Part shown: one piece after another, positions 54,613 to 64,000 of the stretch | How positions within the stretch are numbered: the first letter of the stretch is position 1 | How the letters are laid out: the number at the start of each line of letters is the position of its first letter | From: Zopfochytrium polystomum | Lineage: Eukaryota; Chytridiomycota; Chytridiomycetes; Chytridiales; Chytridiaceae | Direction: 5' to 3' | NCBI GenBank assembly: GCA_025765615.1 | Contig: JAIVFJ010000109.1 | Location: 124,001 to 188,000 of the forward strand | Length of the DNA stretch: 64,000 nt | Notes under the pieces: generated by a model | The model's database searches: none | The model's input: the letters and a program-made list of their open reading frames with translations, nothing else | What the model was told of the DNA's origin: nothing | Program-made: the position numbers and the translations under genes

Positions 54613-54710
54613 ACATCATCAGTCTTCCAGGGACCACCTCGGCTCCTTGGTGGTTCCATCGGCTGGAGCGGTCCAAAACTCTGGCGAAGTGATCAGGAAA
54701 CTCCCTTCAA

Positions 54711-55694
54711 ATGGACAAGTCAATCCAATGGACGATCACACAATGGCTGCCCCCTCGCGTCATCGTATCGGAGATTGCCGTTAGGCTCCACCGCGCGGAC
54801 CTCCTTTGCTTCCGCAGCGCCTGCAGGCTGTTTGCCCAAGCCGCTGACCCACTCGCGTTCGCCGCTGTCGAGATCGCGTTCCCGCTCAGAACCGCGCTAA
54901 GTCCGATTCTGTGCCGTGTTGGCCGCTACGTCCGGCGACTCGCTCTCACGTCGACGCACGGCGGTGCTGACGACCCCATACCGGACGACATGTTTGTCGC
55001 GTCCGAGGACCCCGTTGTCACAGAGTGGGTGGTCCACTTGACCGCCGTCGAGTCCGTCCACTGCAAGTTCGAGTTCTACTTCGGGCGGGGGCACATCCCG
55101 ACGCTACTCCAGGTCCTCAGCGAGCTCCCCGCCCCAGAAAGGGTGGGAACAATCCGGCTGGAGCCGTACACGGAGGCGTTCAACTCGGACCGTCTCTGTT
55201 CGGCTGTGATTTTCCACATTAAGCGGTTCCCAAACCTTCGACACGTCGTGCTGGCATACGTTTCGGATTTTGACCACGTTGAGGAGATCGCCAAGACGTG
55301 GCCGGAACTCGAGTCGCTCCATGTGTCTCTGGAGCAGGAAGATTATGTCGGCACGGATCCATTCGACGACGGCGTCAAGCTACCTAACCTTCGGAGGCTC
55401 GTTCTACTGGGGTACAGCTGCGGCGAACGCACGTTGGCGTTCCTCGAGTCTGTTCGGGCTGCCACTTTGCCGATCCCAGCAGACGGGGTCTCCGACCGGA
55501 CGGAGATATCCGCATTGACCGATGTGCACCTGTTTCTGGAGCAAAGTAGGAGTAAAGAGTACAGCAAGGCGGCGCACAGATTAGTCTATTTGTTGCCATT
55601 GCCGGCGGACGTTATGACGAAACGTGCTCAGAGCTTGTTCCCTGGTGCGCGTGTGGAGGTGAGGACGAACCGGGAGGTCGGTGGCCAGCCTTGA
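54711..55694 (+). CDS. F-box/LRR-like protein, intact
   Basis: The ATG at 54711 opens 327 codons without introns. The N-terminus is F-box-like (PPRVIVSEIAVRLHRADLLC then RSACRLFAQAADPLAF). Leu-rich segments follow (VRRLALTSTHG, TAVESVHCKFEFYF, NLRHVVLAYV, ELESLHVSLE, NLRRLVLLGY), then a C-terminal block (TDVHLFLEQSRSKEYSKAA and SLFPGARVEVRTNREVG). A Skp1-binding substrate adaptor is the usual role of this layout. The start codon is about 100 nt from the broken edge of the copia element. Two internally deleted copies lie at 35.7-36.7 kb and a decayed one directly downstream. Confidence 0.75.
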   Translation: MDKSIQWTITQWLPPRVIVSEIAVRLHRADLLCFRSACRLFAQAADPLAFAAVEIAFPLRTALSPILCRVGRYVRRLALTSTHGGADDPIPDDMFVASEDPVVTEWVVHLTAVESVHCKFEFYFGRGHIPTLLQVLSELPAPERVGTIRLEPYTEAFNSDRLCSAVIFHIKRFPNLRHVVLAYVSDFDHVEEIAKTWPELESLHVSLEQEDYVGTDPFDDGVKLPNLRRLVLLGYSCGERTLAFLESVRAATLPIPADGVSDRTEISALTDVHLFLEQSRSKEYSKAAHRLVYLLPLPADVMTKRAQSLFPGARVEVRTNREVGGQP

Positions 55695-55879
55695 AACGAC
55701 TCCCGATCGGTCACTCTGTTTTGGGGGAAGGCAGAGAGCGGAGATGACTAGGACTCGGAGTGATTCAAGTGGTGACAACGAAGTACAACAAGCAATTTCT
55801 AGAGGCAGGTTATGAGCCTGATGGAGCGTTACAATAGGAAAAGCACAGCATTCACTTTCGGGGTCCCAATGTCATGCGA

Positions 55880-56400
55880 AGTTGAGCGAGCTACCTCTCG
55901 ACGTCCTTCGCGCCATCCAACGATGCTTCGGTAAACGGCCGCTCCCAGTCACGTGCAATACGATATACTGTCTCTCCTTGCGCTTATCCAGCGGTACAAC
56001 TTTGACTTTCACAAGGACGACAGAACTTGAACCCTGCTGCGCATGTGCAAGCGTTCTCCCTGGTGCTCGCCTGCTCAAGCCTCCTCGAGCGCCATCCTCT
56101 CAGCTGTATCCAGCTGATGTGTCATCGCGTATCTCACCCCCAGTTCGATCTTCAATGCGGGAGGCGCACCACCTGATTTTCACTCGGGGCGACGAGGACG
56201 ACTCATCGACTTCACGAAGAACCTCGTCAGCCCTCATCCTTCATCTTTTGTGCGCTGTCCCCGTCTTCCCCCTCTCACGTCGACGCACTCCGATTTCGTC
56301 CGCGCCAAAACTTCGATATGTTCGCCACCTCCGATGTCGCATGATGCGCTTCGTCAAAGGTGGAGTGTGGAGTGTAACACTGAGGCTTTAATAACTCGGA
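55880..56400 (+). pseudogene. Decayed tandem F-box paralogue
   Basis: It opens with a convincing F-box start (LSELPLDVLRAIQRCFGK). The rest is scrambled across frames, with recognisable echoes of the upstream gene such as LTSTHS and, one frame over, NFDMFATSDV where the intact gene has DDMFVASED. Confidence 0.45.
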
Positions 56401-57355
56401 CCTCCAACTGCGCTGGGGTGTGACCAAGACGTGGTTGCGTGCGCTGGCAGGTCGTTCGTAGTCGATGTTAACGTTGTCGTCATCACTGCCGTGGCTGGTA
56501 TGTCCGTCCGACCGATTCAGTGACTTTGAAGGCCTTCGCAGCCACGAGAGCAAGCGAGCGAGCGTTGCCTTTTTCCCTGTACGGGAGTGAGTGGAGGAAG
56601 GAGCGACACCCTTGCCGAGGGCTGCCTTTGCGCGAACGGGCTGTTGCTGCAGCTGCCGCGGCAGTCGCTGAGCGAAGCCTTTTGTTAATCTGAGGTCCTC
56701 TCACACTGCCATCGCGAGTCGGAATATCCTCTCGGTGCGGCGGTGGAACAACACCAGGGAGGAGGCCGAGCGATTGACGTCGTGAGCCAGGTTTTGGTTC
56801 TCTCGGCCTCTGTGAGATCAACCCCTACGGTTCTTTCTCCATTCACCTATTTATTTCTGCATAAGACTTACTCCTCACCCGCCATACTCTTCTCGATATC
56901 TCTGCCAGCCGACCACCCGTCGTAGCAGCTGCGCATGCTTACGAACAACACCGGCCGATGAGTCAGCATCCCAAGGAGCGTTCCGGCAGCTCCGAACGAG
57001 GACTTTGAAGAGGTCATCGTCGGCCACTGACTCAGCCACGCCTTGGTCAAGATTAGTTTTGTGTATCGCAGACTCTGTCGATGCGTGAAGTAGATTGGTT
57101 GATTGATTGATTGATTGCAAGACTAACGCACTTCGGGACGCAAAGCCAAGCGCGAGTGCAAAAAGTATTAGAAAAAGTAGAAAGAAATATTTACAAAAAA
57201 GAAACCAAAAAAAAAAAAAACCGAAATCCCCCGACTGTATTTATTATCCACAAAAAAGAACTAAAGTTTCGAGAGCAACAAGCGACCCAAGCTCAAAGGG
57301 AATCGCAGCGCAAGCAACGGACGACGACGCACCGAACGACAACCAGCCACTGCTC
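56401..57355. other. No recognised gene
   Basis: Includes a TTGA repeat at about 57096-57116. It should contain the promoter of the large GTPase gene, and possibly an upstream exon. Confidence 0.35.
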
Positions 57356-60300
57356 ATGCCCGATCGCGAGATGGTTTCCAGAGATCGCAGCCAGGCTGAT
57401 CCGCCTCATCAGCCAGAGCTGGACTTTGCCAGAATGTGCTTCCATTCGTCACTGTCCAGCCCCGCTACGTTCTTCAACACAAAGAACGTCGTCGCAACAA
57501 GCGAGGAGCTCGTACGCGCTTCCAGCCAGCCAGTCAACACAATTGTGCTGGAGACCCTAACGGAAGAGGACGTCAAGGACGGACTGCTGCATCCCGTAGG
57601 CCCGTACCTACTGCAGTCGCTGCAACTTGGCGGCACCATGGCTGACTTCATGCAGCTGTTGAATAGAACCTACTCGACTCTCTGCAGCGTTGACTCGGAG
57701 GAGGCGAAGAGGGACCTTGGTGCCGATGGGAAAGGACTCAAAGACACGAAAGACGATGCGTGGGAGTGTAGCTCTGATTACGAGGACGCAAGAAGTGATA
57801 TGGAAGATGAGGTGAGATATGAGTTCCTCCTCGGCAGTTAAAAACTCACCATATTCAGATCGAGCACCCGCTAGCGCCGCTTTTTAAGGCTAGCCAACGC
57901 GATATTCTTTTTGCGCTTCTTCACAGTCTATCCGATGCCGCACTCGAGCGCATAATCCCAACGCTGTTTAAGTTCAACATCCCCATTCCGATACTATTGT
58001 CGCCGAGATGCGATGGAGCCGGCCTGAAGCAGCTGCAACACTTGAGCGAATACCTCTACAGACGTCTTTTATAGTCTATCTCTCTGTCGGACCCTCCAAA
58101 CCGTTCCGCGGGGCGAAAGACTTGAAAAAATCAATCGGCGTATGTCACAACTTATTCGATAGCGTCGAGACCTTCATCCCGGGATCGATGGACATTGCAT
58201 TCCAAGAGCGCGACGGCGAAGTCCTTGGATTTGTTGCAGCTCGCGTGGAGCCCAATGAGCCAAAGGACTCACTATTCTCGCGGGTGTTAGATGACTTCAT
58301 CGCGGCGGCTGCGTTAGTGCTGTTTGGTGTCGATGCAGAAGATATTTCTCAAAAACCTGCCCGTGCCGCGCTGCAGGCCTCGTGGGAGAAGGTGGACAAA
58401 GCGACGTCGGAGCAAGTGAAACCGATTCTGCTCTGTGATTTCAATCCGAGCATGGGCGTGAACAAGCTGCTGATCGAAAAGTTTTGCAGAAAAAACAAGC
58501 TTAACTTCAAAAATGCAGTAATGTGGACAAACACAGCCAACGGAAACGTATTTCTTTCCCGCTTGAAGCAGACATATCGGTTTGACTTCGAAACGGTATT
58601 TCAATCAGTCCCTGAGCTTCAGTCGGCGATTGGCAAAAGCATGTGGCAGCCTGACGCGGAAGTAGATGCATTGCTTTGTGTGATCAAATCGTCTCTCGAT
58701 AACTCAAGCAGCTTCTTGCCAGTCACAGCAAAAACTGAAGAGATTTCAAATATTGCTTTGGCATTCAAGGCCCAAGTGGACCTCCGAACGAACCAGGATT
58801 TGGGCTACGAAACAGCCAGTGAACTACTGGAAAGGCTAAAGACTGAACGAGAAGAACTCGCTTTGAATCCACCAGAGAACGGGGTTGCCCTGCTGTTTTG
58901 CGCAATTTTGCGAAAGGGAGATCCTGGCGTCATGAAGCAGTTGGTTGCGCGCCTTGAGAACATGTTTGCCACGGAAAATCGATCAACAAACAATAACCTC
59001 CAGATCGAGTATAACCGCGCCGTGCAGGATCATGACTTAATCAGCTCCTTGGAAAACAAGCGGCAACTGAATCAGCAAACCTCAATACACAGTTTGTGGC
59101 GCGAGCTGGCGCATATCTATGATTTGTTCAGGAACGATAAGAGCTTTCAAGAACGTTACTTTTTAAAAAGGAGTGAAGTGGTTGCTTACTACTGCGACTG
59201 GATGAATTCTGGACAGGCCATGCAGATTCTTGACAGCTCATCAAACCACGTCATGAATGCGGATTTCGTGTCCCAAGTTCTATTGAGTGTCACAGACACT
59301 ATTTTTCGGAACCTTCAGTCACGCAAACAAGCCCTCGAATGCCTGACGTTCTGCATCAGGTAATCCTCAGCCTCCCGTGCACTATTATAATTCTTTATTT
59401 TTTTTTCTTGCACTCAGCATGATTGGCGCTACCAGTTCGGGAAAGTCGTTCCTTTTCAACATGCTCTTCTCATGCGGCTTTAAAAGCAGCGCCGGAACCT
59501 GCACCAAAGGAATCTACCTTGCTGTCATGTACACTTTTTTCAACAACAAATGCGTTGTCCTATATATCCTCGACACTGAAGGACTGATGGCAGTGGAGCC
59601 TTCCAGCAGCGATGCTGCGAAGGAGCGTGGAACTCAATTCGACAACAAAATGGCATTACTGTCATTCCTCATGTCCGACGCCGTTCTCTTCAACGTGAAA
59701 GCCGAGATTGGATCAGACGTCGAAAATATTTTGCAAATATGCGTCGCTCAGCTGGAGAGCCTGCGTCAGGCGGATTTCAACGTTCCGTGCATTCATTTCA
59801 TTCAGCGTGACATGTGTGATTTGACGAAGAGGATCCAGCAACACTCGTTTCAAATAATGAAGGTGAGATTAACGTTTCGTCGCTAGTTTCTCGGTGAGTG
59901 TAACACACACACTCTCTTTTACTTCTTCTACATCAAGAAAAAGCTGGGGGATAACGCCAAGGAGCTCGGAATATTATCAATCGATTCTATTGTGAAACTG
60001 CACGAAGACTTTATTCACCTGCTCCCACATCCTTTTGAGCGTACCGGACAAGTTGACGGGGAAGACTTGACGATGGCAGCCAACAAAATCAGTGCCTTTT
60101 TCTCAAGTCGCGTGCGAACGCTTTCATCATCATTGTTGGAGACGTTGATTGAGGAAGAAAATGCTCGGGAAAATAAAAAAAACCGAACCATGGCTACTTT
60201 TTGCGCCGATCTCGAAGCTACTGTCACTGCGATTCACACACAGGCTGGATTCATTTACTTGAAAAATATGGTCAAAATTAAAGAGCAAAACATGCTGCGA

Positions 60301-62929
60301 GAGATCATCACAAAGCAGCTGGATGCGGTCTCGAACTTTTGTCAAGATTGCAGGGTTCTAATCAAAAAAACCATAGATACACTTAGGGAGAGCAAATTGC
60401 TCGCATTGTCGGAAGTGGACATTCAATTCAAGAACGATTTAGAGTCGGAGTTTGTTACTCACTTGGAAGCAACGAAAAACGAGCTCAAAAGCTCCTTTGG
60501 AAAGGACCAGAAAGCTCTCGACGAGAGTACTTGCATGATGACTACGTATTATGAAAAGGCTAAACTCAATGTTTTGCAAGAGTGGAATCTGGGAATCAGG
60601 GAGTTTCGGCAGTCTGGTGTGCGGCAGGATGCATTCTCATCCATGGGGAAAATCATCGAGACTGCTCTGGCGGATCAGGTTTCGTGGATGGATAAAATCA
60701 AGAGCACAACCCCAAAAGGCAATACCGAACTCATTCGCGAGTGGAAAGTCGATGAGAAGGCCAAGCATCTTGGGAAAGACTCCTTGGACACAGTGAACCG
60801 ATTCATGAGAGAGCAGAAAAGGCTGCTACAGCTCGGTGAGTGTTCCGAGCATGACGCACTGGAACTTTTGGATCTCTACATTGAAGTGAGACTTCGATTT
60901 GACTTTGAAGCCAAGTGGGCACGGATTGAGGAGCGAGGTCGCGCTCTATACAAAGAAATCGCTAAATCTCCCGGGAGAAGCACAGAGTCTCATGTTGTCG
61001 CCGCATTCAACAACGCAGCAAAATTGGAGGATCGATTCAACGGAACGAAAAAGTACAATCAGCTTGTCAAAAAGATAAATCGCCCAACTGTTATGCCCTC
61101 AAAAACTGTACTGTGTCCTAAAGATTTCGAGCGGCCTTTTAATGAGGAATGGACAATTCCAATTCTCAACTGGAAAAAATCAAAGCGAACCGAGCTCAAC
61201 ACCGACGTCATTGGAGAGTTCAATTCGCTGGTGAACGGTTTTGTCAACTCCATCAAAGAAGATTCGTTCTCTCTTGATGAGAAGACCCTCATTGGATGGA
61301 TTAAGGCGCTGATCAATAAGCTGGTTAATTTGGATGTTAGAGAGCCAAATCCCTTGATGGTACGTGTGAATGGCTTCCTTAGTTTATCATTTTCTAAACA
61401 GCAAAAACAGGACTACGTAAGATGGAAATTAAAAGATAAATTAGAATCAAATCAAGAAAGATGGCTTACAACACAGCTGGAGAATTTAGCAGGTTTGAAA
61501 CCTGAGTTTTGGGCCAAAGTCAAAGCCTCCCAAGATGAGAAGAAGCTACCAATGGCTGTGTTCGAAGAAGCCAAAGCTTTAATCACCGCACACCTCGAGT
61601 CAGGAAACGGAATCGACCAAATTGTCGAAAATAGCCTCCATAAATGGGTCGACTCCAAAACATTTGCCAAGTACCTTTACGAGAAGACAACGGATCCAAG
61701 AACTGCCAAGCCTGAAGATGCAATCAGCTACTATAGTACACCCACCGAATTTATCAAGAGTTTCTTCGAGAAAGATCTGAAAAACGACGCTATAGACATC
61801 AGTGTTCGTGCAGAGGTGAACGCCCGGGTGAACGAGGCGCTTCGAGCAATTGAGCAAATTCAAGGAGCGCTGAAGAATTTCGTCACAGAGGGGTCGGCGG
61901 AAGCTTGCACAGTCTCCAATGTTCTCGACTTCAATGTGGACAGGAAGCAATCCCTCATGAACGTTTAATTGAAAACCACGGACATTGCGGAGGCATCCTT
62001 TGCAAAGGCCAATATTGTTGTCCCGGCGAAGTTGACTGAAATTTTGTCGTGGTTGAGGAAATCGAAGGCTTTCACAGAGAAACTCATAGCAGCCGACGAC
62101 GATATGATAATCGAACTTAAAAAAGATGCACAAACGCTGCTGGGGTCAAACAATATTGAGCTGCCAGCGAATTTTCACGTAATTTTGAAGCACACCAAGC
62201 AACATCCGTGGGTGTTTGATGGCGAAAGTCTTCGCTTGACCACTATCGTGTTTGATAGCTCGAAAACTATGTACGGCAACGTTAGCATTCAAGAACCTGT
62301 TGCTTTTGCAGAGAAGCTTTGTGACCAGTTCACTGCATGGAGGGAGCAGCTGCGACTAAACGGGAAAGAAAACCTCGTGGAGAATATCCTTCAAGTAATG
62401 ACCAAATCAATATTGAAGGAGCTGCCTTCCTACTGGAATAAGTTTCGTCCGTGTTCTTCTGCATGTCCCTTCTGCAGGGCTCTTTGCACGGTAAGCGTGG
62501 AGTCTACAACTGAAAAGCAACTCTCGCCCTAAAACAAGCTAAAAAAAAATTTAAAAAAAAAAAAATTAAAACTTCAATCCAAAGCTTCCAAACGACAATC
62601 ACCAGCACCATCGAACCAAGCACGTGTTTCCCGCGTTCAACGGAACGGGGTGGGACGAAACCTCCCATCCCGTTCTTGAATCATGCATTGAAGAGAACAT
62701 CCAACTTAGTTCCATTATCCACACCAAAGATGGTAAAACAACGCACATCAAGTTTCTCGAGTGGATGAAGAAGATGAACGACAAGTGGCTTCCTTTAGAA
62801 CGTGCTCTCCCGACCGACGGGCATTTGGAGAATTTGAAGCGCACGTGGATGCGAATTCGCCGAAAGGTCGTTGCAGAATATGGACTCGTAGACAACACCC
62901 CGGAGGCGTGGAATTTTTATGACTCTTGA
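57356..62929 (+). CDS. Very large GTPase of VLIG/URGCP type, two lesions
   Basis: Exons are 57356-57811, 57859-59359, 59418-59862, 59938-62490 and 62585-62929, with consistent phases. The N-terminal helical part contains a stretch like that of vertebrate VLIG/URGCP (IPTLFKFNIPIPILLSP, then the P..FI.YLSVGPSK region). The G domain spans the second and third introns: GATSSGKS is the P-loop, GTCTKG follows as switch I, DTEGL is G3, and FIQRDM resembles the RD-type G4 of GBP-like GTPases. A long coiled-coil region of about 650 aa follows. The end has CPFCRALC plus a His-rich segment, a putative zinc site also found at the VLIG C-terminus. Lesions: the reading must shift frame near 58004, and an in-frame TAA lies at 61966-61968. 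Codon use is AT-richer than in neighbours. Role unknown; in animals relatives are interferon-induced. Confidence 0.72.
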
Positions 62930-62989
62930 GTGACAGTCATGTGGAATTGTCAAAATGAGCTGTTTGAAATAAAACGAACACACCTCCCC

Positions 62990-64000
62990 TCTCAGATTCC
63001 CTCCATTGTCATTTGCACACCAATTCCCACTCCACCCTTTGGGCATGCGTTGCAGCCACTCTACAGTCTTGGGTGGCCCCCCTCCCCAAGTTTCCTGGGT
63101 TCATGGACACAACAGCGAGATTGCTGGCAACGAACGAGCAGACAAGCTGGCATCATCTGTACCCTCAACTTCTGACCCAACCTCTTTTCCAATCCTCTCA
63201 CAACAGATCCTCCCATTCACTGCCTTCATCTCAAATACCCCAGTCTTGGGCCAACTTTGACAACAACTGCGTCTCCTCACAGGTCTATCTCATCATTTTG
63301 CTCTTCTGACCACCTCAGCCTTTTTTGCCCACATCGCCCACAACCCTGACCTAGTTCATTGGGAGGCCACGTTTCTCGTTCTTCACTCTGGTATTAACCC
63401 TCTTTCCTCTTTGGCACCCTCCCTGGCTCGGCTTGTCGCAAGTATTGACTTCAAATCCTCAGCAACACTTTGCCCACCCAAAAAGTTCTAAGCCAACAAC
63501 ACCCTCTAGTCTACCCTGATGGGCTCTGTCATCGATGCCACCACGCTTTGGAACCATAGAGCATGTCTGGCAATGCCCTGCAGCTGCTGACAGCATTACC
63601 ATGATTCACAACAACTTTGCTGAAACTCTTTCCTCCTCTGTTCCTCCTGAACCTGCTGGTTGCTCTCCTCCCCAAGCCCATCCCATTTACTGGCTCTCCC
63701 GCCCTGAATTTCTCTTTGATCATCAATCTTGTATCAATTTGTCCTCCCTCCTTCATGGCTTCATCCCCAATCCTTTTATGACACCTTATTCTCACGTGAT
63801 AACCCCGCTGCCTCTGTCCTTAAAACCCTTGTCACTGCTTTCCATCAGCTCGCTTTTTGATTCCCATCGACTCACTTGGATGCCCTGTTGTGAGGACACT
63901 ATCTCTTCAGAGAAGTCAAAGTCCATCAAGCCCTCTGACAAGCGCTCCAAGCCCCGCAAATCCCCTCCACCAAATTCCCAGGCCCCTCACCATCGCTCCC
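62990..64000 (+). mobile_element. Second LINE relic, runs off the window
   Basis: Starting soon after the GTPase stop, the + strand encodes an RNase H C-terminus (VSWVHGHNSEIAGNERADKLASS). A frameshifted Cys-His cluster follows (CHRC, then one frame over IEHVWQCPAAA) near 63530-63590. A tail (DSHRLTW...CCEDTI, then Lys/Pro-rich) matches DVHRLIW...WCDKTI of the LINE at 8.2-11.3 kb. It lies in the same orientation and belongs to the same or a sister family. RT is absent on the left side. Confidence 0.7.

Noticed and set aside
57107..57355. Upstream extension of the GTPase frame
   Set aside because: It has no ATG (the frame begins at a TTG in a TTGA repeat) and is poorly conserved-looking. ATG 57356 is preferred, though an upstream exon cannot be excluded.
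1..64000. CRISPR arrays, bacterial operons, rRNA and tRNA genes
   Set aside because: No regularly spaced direct repeats, no polycistronic layout and no recognisable rRNA. I could not run a tRNA search, and none was evident by eye.

Overview
The window is nuclear DNA of a eukaryote. Genes are broken by short GT...AG introns (about 55-180 nt) with CTRAY-like branch points, and there are long GA, GT and poly(A/T) microsatellites and retrotransposon relics. A HET-like domain, BTB and F-box families, and above all many proteins built from ankyrin-like 'LQWWKDSGL' repeats suggest a zoosporic (chytrid-type) fungus. That assignment is inference; no rRNA or barcode gene is present.

Layout. 0-2 kb: two copies of an intron-like unit and a solo LTR carrying heat-shock-element arrays. 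2-6.4 kb: an Ala/Arg-rich coiled-coil gene, a gene with two BTB domains, and a truncated third BTB copy. 8.2-11.3 kb: a 5'-truncated LINE with a second copy of the solo LTR nested in it. 11.9-15.7 kb: a small multi-pass membrane protein and a four-exon protein of unknown family. 16.2-16.9 kb: a minus-strand gene read here as a micro-exon gene for a secreted peptide. 17.7-18.5 kb: another LTR. 19-24 kb: a WWKDSG-repeat gene and a leucine-rich gene with its pseudogene. 24.4-30.5 kb: a family of secreted proteins of unknown function (one intact, one frameshifted, one truncated; a fourth fragment lies at 21.2-21.5 kb). 31-32.2 kb: an F-box-like gene. 33.0-33.9 kb: the second and clearer micro-exon gene. 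34.5-48.6 kb: eight more WWKDSG-repeat loci, intact to shattered, interspersed with F-box-gene deletion derivatives, a beta-lactamase-fold hydrolase and an AT-hook protein. 48.9-51.2 kb: a uS10-like fragment and a HET-domain gene. 52.2-54.6 kb: a truncated Ty1/copia element. 54.7-56.4 kb: an intact F-box gene and a decayed neighbour. 57.4-62.9 kb: a very large GTPase resembling the VLIG/URGCP family, with two lesions. 63-64 kb: a second LINE relic running off the window.

The most unusual feature is the pair of minus-strand micro-exon genes (16224-16915 and 33011-33888). Each has a signal-peptide exon ending in phase 1, then a chain of internal exons of 12-33 nt that are all multiples of three, then a Gly/Arg-rich last exon. 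The spliced lengths (225 and 279 nt) are exact multiples of three ending in a stop. This is the architecture known from schistosome micro-exon genes, found here in a probable fungus. These models are hand-built from splice signals and need transcript support.

Many genes carry one single-base lesion, several of them in homopolymer runs. Part of the apparent decay could therefore be sequencing error rather than biology.
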